A program made the translations under genes and the position numbers. From Phytoseiulus persimilis (lineage: Eukaryota; Arthropoda; Arachnida; Mesostigmata; Phytoseiidae): a DNA stretch of 64,000 nt. Within the stretch, counting starts at the first letter, position 1. The number at the start of each line of letters is the position of its first letter. Where the stretch lies: the NCBI GenBank assembly GCA_037576195.1, contig CM075104.1:27916211-27980210 (forward strand). The letters are read 5' to 3'. A model generated the notes under the pieces. That model was not told where the DNA came from and made no database searches. It saw only the letters and a list, made by a program, of their open reading frames with translations. Shown one piece after another: positions 1 to 11,472 of the stretch.

Positions 1-249
1 AAAATCTTCCCCCATTTCAGCGAATCGAAAGCATTTTTCACATACAGCAAAACCAATGGAACGAAACCCCTTGTCTTGGTGCTTTTTGCCCTCTCCGGAA
101 CCCACCCTACAGCGTCCACTGTTGATAATCCCTTTCTGAACCCATATCGTTTCCCCGACAGAGCCCCCAGCTCCTCGATTTCCCCGTAGACCCTTTCCAC
201 GATAACCTTCTCGAAGAGTTTACCCATGGTATTTAGCAGGCATATCGGC
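1..249 (-). pseudogene. R1-like LINE reverse transcriptase fragment, cut by window edge
   Basis: The minus strand reads about 82 residues without a stop from base 249 to base 1. It carries the RT fingers/palm signature PICLLNTMGKLFEKVI, followed by YGFRKG and a motif A region LLYVKNAFDS. This order is typical of R1/Jockey-type non-LTR retrotransposons. In the family, motif A has a catalytic Asp just before V-[RK]-N-A-F; here that position is Tyr, so this copy could not polymerise DNA. The frame starts abruptly near 249, so it is 5' truncated or rearranged there, and it runs off the window start. The R1-like assignment is from motif memory only. Confidence 0.75.
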
Positions 250-1128
250 CTTTTTGGAGTCTATCGAGCTCATTCCGGGATCGGTCTGACCATGCTCTTC
301 GGAGTTCACGGGATAACTTCCAAGATCGATCTGACTGTACTCTTCTGAGTCTGAGGACGTGATTAGACGTATACAGGTGTCTACGAAACCGTATTCAGGA
401 ATCCACAACACCGTCTTCAAGAGGTCACAAGACCGTCTTCAAGAGGCCACAAGACCGTCTCCGAAAGTCGACTAACGCATAGAGGTCCGTCCATTAGAAA
501 CGGAGCAGTTCAGAGTCAGATCCATGGAGATGATACGCAGTCCACGAGAAGGGCTTCAGAAGCATCCGAAGACAACATTCGATGTGGATTTTGTGGAGCT
601 GAAGTGAAAACCACAACACGAGCTCCTTAGAAGCTCGATGGAGCGCTTCAATGTCATATCAATGGACATGCAGCAGAACCAACGAGGGACACTCCGGAGA
701 CAGCCGAAGAAATTCTTCAAGCTGCGACGATATTCCTTGATTTCAGTCAAAACTTCTGATCGGTACAGCGCAAACTGCTCCACAGAAAATTGACAACATG
801 TACCGATAGGTCGAAGATACTTTTAGGGACGATGCTGACCATATGAAGAGGGCTAAGGTGCCTCCATGGCAGGAACCGCAGTCCATTGGTCCGGTTGGGG
901 TGATGTAGAATGGTAGAGACGATCGATGAAGACCATGGAGCAAGCTCTCCTGTTGTTGTTAACAAGGCGATCCCATCGTTCTCGTCGGACTCCATGAATG
1001 GATAGATTTCTTTATGAATTTCTTTATTCTTTCATAGATTCTTTATGAATGGCTCTACAGAAGATAAGGGGAAGGTTTCGTCAGGGTTTTACGGAACGCG
1101 TGTGAGGTAGGCGGACGGACAATATTTT
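250..1128. other. No recognised gene; short tandem repeats
   Basis: No reading frame here resembles a known family. Two small tandem repeats are visible. A unit near 279-306 recurs at 324-351 with a 45-bp period. A 22-bp unit beginning accgtcttcaagagg recurs about 2.6 times at roughly 411-468. Short open frames on both strands look like chance. Confidence 0.5.
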
Positions 1129-1165
1129 CAGCCCCTCCGCAGAGGAAATCCTGGCTACGCCACTG
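1129..1165 (-). repeat. Remnant terminal inverted repeat of a DNA transposon
   Basis: The stretch ends in CTGGCTACGCCACTG, the reverse complement of a CAGTGGCGTAGCCAG terminus widely seen on animal DNA transposons. It is preceded by a pyrimidine/purine tract (cagcccctccgcagagg) like the tracts that flank such termini. No partner end was found upstream, so this is a solo end. It resembles, but is not identical to, the CAGGGGCGTACCCAG termini found elsewhere in this window. Confidence 0.5.
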
Positions 1166-3792
1166 CCGACATCAGAGGCATCACGAATCACGACGGACGC
1201 CGCGAGTTGCATGATCCGCTAAGGCAAACTCCTCCGAAATGCGGCTCCTCCTCATTCTTTGTTCTGACAAATTTGCTCCGCTCATGCAATACATCTTGCA
1301 GTACTTGATACCTTGGGCTCGAAACTTCTCGACGATGTAAATCACCGCTTGGATGAATTCGTTGGCTATCAAAGTTCCGGCGATCCCGATGGTTGGGAGG
1401 AGCAGCGAGACATCATGCATGATGAGGAAAACACGGAAGATGTGAGTTCGTTAAATGGACCGTTCGGCCGAGTAGTCAACTGGGTCAGGACCGCCTGCCG
1501 CTACTTCGTGAGGAGCCCAACCGAACACGCCTGGCCGCTCGTCGGCATTCTAGACGCAAAGAACTCTGGAATCCGAGTCTGGATCAAGGATAAGTCTTTC
1601 TCCATTGTTCAACCCGATGGATCAGCCTGGGAACTATGCTGCAAAGGTCTCTTGTTCTCTTGCCGCAAATGCCTACTGTGTTCTCCAATGAGGAAGACAG
1701 TTTCCCGGTGAAGAGCGCTGATATCAGAGTTGTCGCTGGGATGATCGAGGCCTTTGCCGTCCTTGGAAGATCCGTTGAGGTGTTCTCCGCAAGAGATCTC
1801 TCACGCTTTGTTTACACATAATTTCTCTGACGCTGTGTTCACATATGAGATTGGGAGATCGGTCGTTCCCATTCCTCAGAAGATGCTTGTAGGATGTGGA
1901 ATACATTAATATATTTCTTTACAGAGCCCTGTGGAAACACTGTATTCCCTCGACTCTGCCTTCGCCAAGCTGATCTGTCGGTCCGTGAGCCACAAGCTTA
2001 TACAAAGACCTCAACCAGTTTCGAAAATCCGCAGATACCTTAAAGATTCTGTCATTCCCCCGATTTCGATAGCCGCTAGCCGAATCGGCGTTGAGCCCAG
2101 TTCTTTGTAACAAACGACTCGAGCTAGTCGAATCGTTATGCTCCCAACAACAAGCAAGAGCGTGGAGAGAGAACACCAAGAGGAAAACGCAGAGAAGACT
2201 CTCGGACGAATCCGATAGATCCTTCGGAGGTTCCTGTCTGGGATTCGAGCAAGAAGCCGAAAAGATGTTTGATGACGAAGGAGCGAGGCAGCTGAATTCC
2301 GTGGATTCTCCTCTGCACGAGTTAATAGCTAGTTTAGACTGTATCCAACCGCCTACTGTTTCTTCCGGCAGAGCCTTCAGCAGAGCGAGGAAAATTCGTC
2401 ATCACTCCCGTGAACCTTCAAATGACGAGAGATCTGGACGAATCATGTACGTCAAGATCATGTTGCGCAACCATGCGGAGAATTACCACTCCGGAACCCG
2501 AAGCGGGGGTAAGTATCACCATAGGATTTAGTTCACACGCCAACGAAGGGTTCGGAGGAGGAGGAAGCGCTCCACTGTGATTTTCTCGTCCCTATCGCAT
2601 ACTGAAGAGCGGAGGCCATGACATGATTATTCATTATGATGGAAACAGAGGACAGCGCGACAGGGATAGAAATAGGCAATTTCTTAGACGTTTCAGGAAT
2701 ACGAAAGTGAGAGAACTCCTCAAGTTGCCAGCTTAGAGGGAACGTGACGGACCGTACTGAGACGTGACGTGCCCGATACGAGCCGAAATATGCCGTTACG
2801 GCCGTACTCAGTAATAGGGGTCACATGTCTATGTCGCCTATCACAGCGTGCTCATTGATTTTTCATATGCACATCATCATCCCTTCCATGTCAGAGGCGG
2901 ATCGCTCTGCCTCCGCAGTCTGCGAAGAATGAAGGAGCTATCTCTGTCCGTCAAAGCGCACGCTCGCACCTCCACGCGTGTGTTCCTGAGGAATTTCACT
3001 CGCCGCTAAATTAACGTTGGGGTCGGGGGATATACTTCCAGTAACCGGCAGGATGTAAGCGAGTAGAAAGAAAAAATACTCGGATAGAACCTCTCGATGC
3101 TCAAAACCTCTAATGCGCCGAGTTTTTCTGGACTCGTGATTATCATGACTTATGACCCGATTCGACTCGCTGAAATACCTCTCAACTGCGACGCATGGCT
3201 CAATATTCATTGGAATTGATACGCCAAATTTCGCTCGAAGTCTGTCTGTCTCAATTGATGCGCTGTCGGGCACATTGCACCTCGTTTTTTTCATTTCGTT
3301 TCAGTCAGCGAGGAGACACATTCGCGGTAAGATAACAACCGAGCCTTGTGCTGGATCCGTGTACAACTCCGATGGTGTCTCACTCCAGACTTAAGTGTCG
3401 TCCGGAGCTTTTCGTATATGTCCTCTTCTGTTGCTCTATTGTTGCGAGGTGTTCGCAAGCAGTGATGACACAGACCCCGAACACTGGCAGAACAAACTCG
3501 CATGGGGAATCCTTCTGCGACCGACTCTCGCGGGCAGTCGTTTTGATTCCACGTGACCTGTCCTAGCGCCACTCATGTCGTCCTCACGGAGGTGAGCATG
3601 GACGTTTGAACGAATCTCGATGAAGTCGCCCATGAATAGCGCGGATTTGGGCGTGACAATTGCGTCGATCCAGCGTCTGATTCCCCAGAAAAATATTCTG
3701 TACACGATAATCCAGGATCTGTTTGTTTGTCCCCAATGACTTCGGACGCGGTCGACGTAAGACGAATGACATGTCGTAGGGCGACTCACAAG
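1166..3792. other. No recognised gene
   Basis: Several open frames of 60 to 146 codons occur on both strands (the longest at 2091-2531 and 1313-1711, +). None shows a motif, splice context or similarity that I recognise. I see no repeat that recurs elsewhere in the window. Confidence 0.45.
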
Positions 3793-4005
3793 CAGGGGCG
3801 TACCCAGCTTTTTTTTTTGGGGGGGGGCAAGGATGTGATGATGATCATCGTCTCGAGATTTTCATGACGCAATCAACATGGTTTTCAAACCTGTGAGACT
3901 TTCCTGATAAGACTGAATCTTTGTGGAACTTTTTCGTCCATTAAAGTAGAATATAATCCACCCTTCCCAATATTATCGAAGAGTTTTGGGGGGGCAATGG
4001 CCCCC
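3793..4005 (+). mobile_element. CAGGGGCGTACCCAG-terminus repeat, copy 1
   Basis: The element starts with CAGGGGCGTACCCAGC, then a T run and a G run, then a gatgatgatcatc microsatellite and a core that reads ctgataagactgaatc and agtagaatataatcc. It finishes near a second G run (gggggggcaatggcccc). The same order is found at 58967-59204 and inverted at 56360-56569, with a partial inverted copy at 22771-22918. It is noncoding and fits a MITE-like DNA element. The far end is not a clean inverted copy of the near end, so the superfamily is uncertain. Confidence 0.75.
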
Positions 4006-4020
4006 TCATCTCCTCCGGTT

Positions 4021-4855
4021 GTCAAACGAGGGAATGACGCCGCTGTGATCGGTTCATTGTAAGCGTAGCACAAGCTTTCGAACTAGAAGGTTCAGGTGGC
4101 TCGAGACCGCTTTAAAACGGAGCAATCATGAGCTGTCGATAACTTTGAATCGATTCCGGGTCGGAGAGGAAAACAACATTGGCTCGAGCTTGCACCGAGC
4201 TATAATAACTCGACCGAGCTTATTGTTGCAGAGACGTCGATGGATATAGGGAGTCGGCAGATACACCCCAGATTCACACAGCAAGGCATACGGTGCGCGA
4301 TCGAGGGGGCATCACATCGGAGCTTCGCCCCGGGCTTCACGAGGTCACGCTACGCCACTGGTTCCCAGTTGACTCATTCAAGTTGCCTCTCAACAGGATG
4401 TTGTGTATAGATCTTCACATGAATAGTTCTCTCGTTGACATCAACGCTTCCCACGATTTGGACGTCCGCCATGAGCCTTGGTCGAAGATAACCTGTTCCA
4501 GCGGCCCGCAGCTCATTATAGTCTTCTCGGAGAGCTTGATCCGTCCCAACATCCCGATTGACCAACTTCGCTGCTCGCATCATCACTCATCAACTCATCA
4601 CCCCAGGACGAGGTGATGATGTAAATCGTCGTTTCAGCGCGCTCTTGTCTCGTTTTAACTCCGAAGGTTAGGTTCCGCCGTTTAGTATGTTAGCCGCCAC
4701 CGCAGGCGAGTGCGCTCTCTGTGGGTGTGTGTGTGAGCCACAACAGCCGTGTTCCAGCGGTTAGTTTTTTCTCTGCCGCTCGGAACAGTTCAGCACTACA
4801 TTGGGTGTGCATAGTCCTCGATAGTTCAAACTGGCGAGTTTTGTTTGATTTGTCT
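4021..4855. other. Upstream region and probable 5' UTR of the GGPPS gene
   Basis: No recognised coding region lies here. The last 200 bases lead to the start codon at 4856 and should hold the promoter and 5' UTR, but I cannot place a transcription start. A sequence gctacgccactgg at about 4352-4364 resembles the transposon end at 1165 but lacks its flanking structure. Confidence 0.4.
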
Positions 4856-4936
4856 ATGGCGCACGAACGGAATCAGCAGCAGCATGATTGCCACCGAATC
4901 CCGCCCTTCATTGATGAGGAAAAAGTTCTCCTTCAG
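4856..4936 (+). CDS. GGPS1: GGPPS exon 1 (start codon exon)
   Basis: This exon has 27 codons from ATG at 4856, ending EEKVLLQ before the donor CAG|GTAACA. It is found by position and by fit: the animal family starts with a short variable segment ending in ILLEP before YKYL..LPGK. Here ...KVLLQ joins in phase 0 to [11 protein letters not shown] of exon 2. No other ATG-bearing exon with a phase 0 donor and this ending was seen before exon 2. The variable N-terminus makes it a little less certain than the other exons. Confidence 0.85.
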
Positions 4937-7900
4937 GTAACAATTGAGGTCCTTTAGTGAAGCAACAGGTGGAGCGATAACTCGGTTCGAAAACCGGGGT
5001 GGACGTCTAGATTGGCAGTACAGCTCCCTCCTCTAGTAATACGTACCACGTGTGACACTTGACTCAATTCAGAGGGAGGTGACGATTCGAAGCACCGCGG
5101 TGTTCATTTGTTAAGAATAACACCCTCACTATCTTGGAGTAATTGAGTCACTCGACGCATGAGTGTTGTTAAAACGGAGAAGTTGGGAATCAAGTTCTCC
5201 GGAGTCCGGCTTATAGGAGACGATTTGTCTACTCGTCGAAGAGGAGCAATGATTAGTCATCACTTCTGTAGTGACGGAGCGTTTCACCCCCCGCTCGGAG
5301 AAGATTCGGTGTCGTGTCAATTCTCCACGAATGTTTCATGAGAAAAAAAGTTCAGGCACCGAGTCCAGTGTGACTCCGGAAGAACAGCAGCTGCACTGTG
5401 TTTCCGAAAAAAGCTTTGTCCAACTTTGTTGCGGGGCGGAGCATTGGAGCCCAGACGTGCTCGAACTCCACAGTTATGTCAGTTCAGCTCTCGTGGGGTT
5501 CTCGATAATCGCGAAAGTTATCCGAAAGTCTCCAGCCCAATAACGATGGCTTTCTAGGACCTTGACTCCGAATTCGGCTCCCATTTGCATTCCAAAAGCT
5601 GCAATCATTCCTGCGCTTCTTTGCAAAGCTCGCAGCCACTGAGCGGCTGGGCCTCGATTCGAGATTGGATTGTCTAACCCAACGTCGTTGCCCTTTGCCT
5701 ACGGTTCCAAGCGAAGAAGCGATTCATGCCCTAACGGCTTCCCGATGGAAACCCAATAGGTCACCGAGCACCGGGGAGCACGACTGGCGGTCATCTCTGC
5801 AAGAATCATGCTGGGACATGTTTGCTGGAAGCCCTGTGTCGAACATTTTCCTCGAAGCTCTCGATCGTCCGCGCTGAGGGGTTCCTCGTCGTGAGATGAA
5901 TTCGAGGAGCGATTGCACATTCATAGTCAGAAAGAGCCTCAGGAAACTTTGACCTTCTTGGAAGTATCGGTCTGAAGGGAGAGGAGGCAATCGCGGGCTC
6001 GATCCCCGGCCGGGACAACAAATTTCTTATGTGGTAAAAAGAGGATTTAATTTATATCAGAATTAAATCTGAACCATCTTAAGACCCAAGCCCACCGCCC
6101 GCAATGGGATTTGCGAGGCGATAGGGAGTGTTACTGAAGCAATACCGAAAGGTGAATCCGGGACACTCCTGAGGGCTGGCTGAGAGGTTCAGCCGAAAAC
6201 AGAGAGGGAGAGGAGAGCATTGCCGAACTCCGGCTCGCTTGCTTCGATCCTACCATGGAGAAGAGGTCGCTTATCTCTATCTTCTTGCGACCCGAATCAG
6301 CGCCCCCGCATTTGCTGCTAGTCGACTAGAAAGAAGAACTCGACTCCGAACGCAGCGTACTACTCATCCGGAGCAACGCCGCATTATACAGGACTCGGCG
6401 ATTTGGGAGTCTTCGCTGCCATCTCCGTCGGGAATCATCCTACTCAGGAATTTCATGGTGCTGAGGAGAGGTTCTATAGGTGACCATGGCGAACAGGGCG
6501 ACTGTGTCGCCGATCCGTAGTTCAGAGACCTTGACGTCCTAGCTGATCACCAAAGGGTGGGCGTTCACCCATCCTACATCTTTGGCAATGAAGCTGGCGA
6601 TCCTCAGCTCTGGACACCAATATCCCATTTCTTTTCTGAGCGCGTAAAAAGTGCCTAGTAGTTTGTCAACTCTTGCATTCAGGCCGAACGTGACCAGATG
6701 AACGATGGTCGATGATCGAAGTTGCCATCTGGGCCGACCATAGTTCGAGGAAAAGCGGTCACCGATCGAGACGGACATGATTGACGACTTTGGCAATCAG
6801 GAGCAGACGTTTATGCCCTCAAACATTTGGAAGAGGTCAACTTTCACCAGAGTTTCGCCCGTGGATTCAAAGAGCACCAGCTGGTTCTCAAGGCGATCGA
6901 ACGAGGTCCGACCTCAAGCGGGTCTCCGCGGATTTCGAAGGAAATATTCGCTGATTCGAACTCACTGGCGCAGAGATGTTCTTGGTCCTTGAAATCGAAT
7001 CTCGATTGAGTATCTCAATCGTAAATCGTGCCCCGAATCGCTCGGAAGGCGGACTTCCCCTGCGCGGAAAACTAGACTGAGAAGGAATGTGCTTTAAATG
7101 CCCCAGGACGATTTTTATGATACAATGATGGGCATGTACGGTGCGTCAGAGGCAACATTTGGCGCGTATCGGACTCTTCCCCATACGGCCGTGAGGGCTC
7201 AAAGAATGAAGATGAAATTCGTACAATCATCATCACCATCACATCCTTCAGCCCCACTCTGAAGATACTCAGTTGTATAGCCTTCCTCACAAGGAAATCA
7301 TGCTCAAGATTTTCTTGAGGGGCGCAACGAGTCTGATCCAGCCCCTGGATATTGAGGGCTCGATGTGTCTACCATGACTACTCGATCAGCGTCTTAAGAC
7401 TGCACTCGCTGATCTACAACCAGTTTCGGCACCCTACCTTCCGACCGACATGGATCTGCAGCTGACGTTAAGCGAGCTTCCTGTTGGCAGCGATACCGTT
7501 TTCGAGCCTGCATTAGGAGCTTTTCTCTTTCGCTGAACCATTCCAGTTCCGAGCGCTTATTTTTCTCGTCCATCAGATGTTTCTTGTGAGCGGATCCTCT
7601 GAGTAGAATGTTTCTTCGTGGATTATTACCACCGCTCAGGTATCGCTCGATCCGGGGCTCTCACTGCATCCATCCGTGAGGCTACTTTTGCGCCACCTCA
7701 TGTAATCCGTTCCGTTTCTTAGGCTGGAACCAGATGAATACAAAATCAATCTCCCTCTCGATTCTCACCTGCTTTGAGGCCGAAAAAGAGTGAGTGTGTA
7801 ACTTTAGAGTGAGGCTAAGGGGTGTGATAATGATGCCGATGATGGTTGAACGGATTTCACCTTCATTTCCTGAAGCCCCACGGCCGTATGGGGAGAAGTC

Positions 7901-10900
7901 CCATACGCCTCCATGTTACCCCCGACGCACCTTTGACATGCCCGTATATATTCAAAGAAAATCGGCGTGAAACAGTTACCGCAAACTCCTTGTGCACGCT
8001 CGGGGTAAGGAGCGGATCTTGCTCGATTCGGGCTCCCCTCAGGTCCTGACCGCCAGTTTGTAGGGGATTCTTCACGGCAGCCTTTTGATCGCTCGGGAAG
8101 AATCAGGATTCTGGGTTGCTCCTAGTTTGGTTGGTATTCATTCCACAAGTGGGCTGAACGATGCCTCGCTCGTGAGTGAGTCACTAACAGTTTCTGTGGC
8201 AGCCATTCGCTTTCAAAAAGCTGGATGCAGCGAATCCCCCGCGTGGGCGAGTCGACGAAATTGCCCTACATCTCTTGTCGGTAAAGGCATAGTTCTGACC
8301 CTCGCCTCCGTGACCTGATGCTTCCCACAGCATGCGCGGTGCCGTTCCTGAATGACCGGTAATAATATACGGTATATACGGTAATAATAACCGGTACTCA
8401 GATTTTGCCACCCCAGGGCGTCTTATCTGCGGGAGATTGACTCCGGTAACTGGCGAGTTCTCCGCGTCTGGCGGATAAGGACGCCAAGTGATCCGTTCCC
8501 CTCTACAGCTCGAAAGACTGTTGAAGGGTATCGACGCGCGAGAGCTTCTTCGTATGATGTGGTGTACGGCGCATGTTGGATCACTGGAATATAACGACGT
8601 TAGTGATCTCGCGATTGAGAATCACATGGATCTCCCAAGAGAGGCGTATGAATTCAGCGAAGTGACGTTTCCAATCGGAGCCCGCACAAATGAAGGGCAC
8701 CTAGAGAACATTCCCGGAGCCTGTTGGGTGATGCTCAGTTCCTGGTCAGCAAGACGAGCGGATTCTCAATGCCGGCCATGAGTGGGAAAGTTTTCCGATA
8801 TCCGCCGAAGCTGATGCATTCGCCGAGGCCAGATCCTCTGAGAGAACGGCCAATCATTCCGCGAATTCTTCTCATAGGGATTGGTCGCTAGCGCCCTAGT
8901 TCGTATTTCGGAACAATTCCTCTAGCGCTATCGATGACGCGCGTTGATGAACCTATCTCTTTTCAGTCATACGAATACATCGCTTCCGTACCTGGCAAAA
9001 ACGTTCGGAAAAAACTCACAGAAGCCTTCAATCTGTGGCTCGAGGTCGATGCAAAGCTCTGTGATCGTATTGCTGATATAGTCTCCCTCCTTCACAATGC
9101 ATCTCTACTGGTTGACGACATCGAAGACAACAGCAGTCTACGTAGAGGCGTGCCTACGGCTCACCGCGTATTCGGCATACCTTCAACACTGAATACAGCA
9201 AATTACGTGTACTTCCTCGGACTGGAAAAGTGTCTCGATTTGGGGAACCCGAAAGCCGTACAGGTGAGAGCTTCAACTTGATATCAGCGTTGCCTCCTTC
9301 AAAGAGAGAGGGGAGAAACATAGGGAGAGTATGGCGAAAGAAGCGGCTACAGTATCGTTCAATCCTTCGGATATCTCGGCTCTACGTTTTCAGAATACCG
9401 TAATTTTCTGTTCACCGACACGTCGGGTCAATGCTGGTCTATTCCGATATCCGCTATCAGATCGGGTAACGGGTATTAACAAAGTTTAAGGTCCAGCAGA
9501 AGATAATCGCTGTTGTACCTCGATTTAGTTGCGGCGACGTTCACAGAATAACGGAGCCCTTTAGAATAGCGGTAGAAAAGTGTTCAATAACCTCGTCGAG
9601 ACCATCATCCGAACGAATCCTTCGTCGAGAACAAGGACAGCTTGTCTCATCATTTGTATCAGGCTGCATAGGTGCATCCACGCTACGGAACCGCGAAGTT
9701 CGTTCCAATCTAGTGAGTGACCTCAACGGGGTTTGCTCATCATCGCCTCATCATCAATATTGTTTACTCGAGTTCCCGAGACGAAACAGAGAGATGGGCG
9801 ACGACGAGGCATCCGAATACTCGATTCTGGTTCTAGTCCCATCCAAAAGCTCTCGAGTGTCGGAATTAGAGACCTGATTCTGATCAGCCCGGCGGCAGGA
9901 AAGCTTTAGTCCGAAGTAACTCTCGCGTGCAGATGTGAGCAACCATAGTGCATCTCTACAGACTCGACGATTCTCCCTGGATCGCTCAATCGGGCTCTTA
10001 TCAGGGCTCAGAGCCTCGTATAGGACATTGGACTTCGGGGTTGTTGCCAAGTCATGATCCTGGAAGAAGCTGTCGGGCTCGACATACCTGCCTCAAAATT
10101 TTTCCAACATCATCAAGGGTGGGATATCAAGAGATGTCCCACCCGCACGTTGGATATGGGTTGTCGCCCAAAACCAGGCGGCCAAACTAGAGCTGTATTG
10201 ATCAGTATTCCGAATTTCCCGGGAGAGCGTCGTCTTTGCTCACGGCAGTTGCATTCCAGGTTTTCAGTGAGCAATTACTCGAGTTACATCGTGGGCAAGG
10301 GATGGAAATCTATTATCGAGATAACTTGATATGCCCTACTGTTGAAGACTACGAGCGCATGGTTAGGAGGAAGACCGGTGGCCTCTTCGGGTTGGCTGTG
10401 AAATTGATGCAAGTCTTCTCTCGATCCCCGAAAGCCACAGAAGATTATTCGAAGCTCACTGGTAAATATTGCTCGATGGGAGTTCGCCGGTAACACCGTA
10501 TGTGTTTCCTAACTGTCACCTCTTCCCCAGCGCTCTTCGGTTTGTATTTCCAAATCCGAGATGATTATGAAAATCTAGTGAGCGAGGATTATGCGGAGAA
10601 TAAAACGTTCTGCGAAGATCTCACTGAGGGCAAGTTCTCTTACCCGATCATCCACGCGATCCGAACGGAACCCGCCGACGGCCGCATACTGAGTATATTG
10701 AGGCAGCGGACACAGGATGAAGATCTGAAGAAATATGCTGTTTCCATTCTTCGGTGAGTTCTGTCTGTTGCGCGGCTGTTTTCTGTCGCCGTGTTCATCA
10801 CCGATCGAGATAGCGACAGAGACAAACAGCCTTGGGCTTTTTTTCAGATCATTGGGCAGTTTGGAACACACTCGTGAACGATTACATGAGCTAGACGCAC

Positions 10901-10977
10901 TTTGTCGGGAGGAAACCAAGAGACTCGGAGGAAATATGCATCTCGTCGGCATTCTTGATGAGCTCAAAGTGCGGTGA
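4856..10977 (+). CDS. GGPS1: Geranylgeranyl diphosphate synthase, complete five-exon gene
   Basis: The enzyme condenses farnesyl diphosphate with isopentenyl diphosphate to give the C20 donor used for protein geranylgeranylation and other isoprenoids; it is cytosolic. Exons are 4856-4936, 8967-9263, 10260-10461, 10531-10753 and 10848-10977. They total 933 bases, 310 residues plus TGA, close to the roughly 300 residues of animal type III GGPPS. All four introns are GT-AG, and phases match at each join (0, 0, 1, 2). The first Asp-rich motif DDIED is at residues 77-81 after [18 protein letters not shown] starts at residue 164. The second motif, QIRDDYENL, has its Asp pair at 204-205. [11 protein letters not shown] and a C-terminal LGGN also match the family. 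No stop or frameshift is present, so it is probably functional. It is the only complete host gene found in the window. Confidence 0.95.
5987..6200 (+). mobile_element. tRNA-derived SINE, copy 1 (5' truncated)
   Basis: It matches the copy at 11473-11750 from gcaatcgcggg to the A-rich end. It retains a one-mismatch Pol III B box (GGCTCGATCCC), the ccggccgggac acceptor arm, and the body with gaaccatcttaagaccc and ggctggctgagaggttcagcc. The A-box half is missing. It lies inside GGPPS intron 1 in the same orientation as the gene. Confidence 0.82.
7083..8005. repeat. Inverted repeat pair in GGPPS intron 1
   Basis: The arm at 7083-7258 is the diverged reverse complement of the arm at 7822-8005. Shared blocks include cacggccgtatgggg, acgcacc and a catgcccgta region, with gatgatg microsatellite at the inner ends of both arms. 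The spacer is about 560 bases without a recognised gene. This may be one foldback-type element or two independent insertions in opposite orientation. No target duplication was identified. Confidence 0.65.
8967..9263 (+). CDS. GGPS1: GGPPS exon 2, first Asp-rich motif
   Basis: Exon 2 has 99 codons, phase 0 at both ends. It carries LPGK-like [11 protein letters not shown] (substrate binding), [14 protein letters not shown] with the first Asp-rich motif that binds Mg2+ and the allylic diphosphate, and [11 protein letters not shown]. The acceptor is tctcttttcag and the donor CAG|GTGAGA. An in-frame ATG at 8934 lies in the intron and is not used. Confidence 0.95.
9264..10259 (+). other. GGPPS intron 2 (996 bp)
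   Basis: The intron runs from GTGAGA at 9264 to the acceptor gcattccag ending at 10259. I see no repeat shared with other parts of the window and no coding segment in it. Confidence 0.85.
10260..10461 (+). CDS. GGPS1: GGPPS exon 3
   Basis: It encodes [18 protein letters not shown] and [17 protein letters not shown], the conserved middle of the synthase with the Lys-Thr-Gly-Gly stretch. It starts in phase 0 after gcattccag and ends in phase 1 at ACTG|GTAAAT. The following intron is only 69 bases long. Confidence 0.95.
10531..10753 (+). CDS. GGPS1: GGPPS exon 4, second Asp-rich motif
   Basis: It encodes [15 protein letters not shown], the second Asp-rich region that binds isopentenyl diphosphate with Mg2+, then [19 protein letters not shown] and an RQRT segment. 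The acceptor is tcttccccag at 10530 and the donor CG|GTGAGT at 10754. The next intron is 94 bases. Confidence 0.95.
10848..10977 (+). CDS. GGPS1: GGPPS exon 5 (stop codon exon)
   Basis: After a T-rich tract ending ttttcag, the exon completes an Arg codon and encodes [16 protein letters not shown], then [15 protein letters not shown], and stops at TGA 10975-10977. This aligns with the C-terminal helix region of animal GGPPS (GSFEYTR...GGNPEL). The tail after it is short compared with human. Confidence 0.93.
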
Positions 10978-11248
10978 TAGCCTTTCAGTTTCAGCCGATT
11001 CCGTGCGATATCCCTAGGTACGTGTTGATTGAAATATTTTCTTAGACTCTCGAGTTTGTGAGGGGATCGCGGGACAGCAATCCATCACGACACGGCACCT
11101 CTGCGACCGAGCTGACGACTATGCACAAGAGAGATGATGGAATCACTGTACGAAGACGTCCGTGCCGGCGTCGAACCGTTGTATTTGCATCGTGCATCCG
11201 ATATTTTGTTGGTATGCCGTTTGACCGCTGTTGAAATATATTGGAGAC

Positions 11249-11254
11249 AATAAA
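11249..11254 (+). promoter_or_regulatory. Candidate polyadenylation signal for GGPPS
   Basis: AATAAA lies 272 bases past the GGPPS stop codon in otherwise noncoding sequence, before the SINE copy at 11473. It is the first canonical hexamer I see downstream of the stop. Confidence 0.5.
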
Positions 11255-11472
11255 TTAAGGAGCAAAACGCTGTTCGTGTACATGTCTATAATTGCCTCGG
11301 AGCTCACGCCAAGTCCTGTTGAGGTCACTCCCGGGAGAAGTGGCCGCTGCCCCGCACTCGTGAAGAAGAGGTTTCGGTGTGAGTTATTTTTTGCTCGCAA
11401 GGAGTGAATCCGCTGCAACATTGAGACGAATAAACGGCGAATCACTCCGCTCGATCGATCTAGGCTATAGAT

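Larger units (their letters stand above)
4937..8966 (+). other. GGPPS intron 1 (4030 bp), repeat-bearing
   Basis: The donor is GTAACA at 4937 and the acceptor is tctcttttcag ending at 8966. The intron contains a SINE copy (5987-6200) and an inverted repeat pair (7083-7258 and 7822-8005). The remainder shows no recognised coding segment; open frames such as 8488-8781 (+, 97 codons) have no recognisable motif. Confidence 0.8.

Noticed and set aside
1313..1711. 132-codon frame as a host gene
   Set aside because: No recognised motif, no splice context, and similar-length chance frames occur throughout this GC-balanced sequence.
4347..4366. A second CAGTGGCGTAGC-type transposon end
   Set aside because: Only about 12 bases match and no T/G runs or partner end adjoin it.
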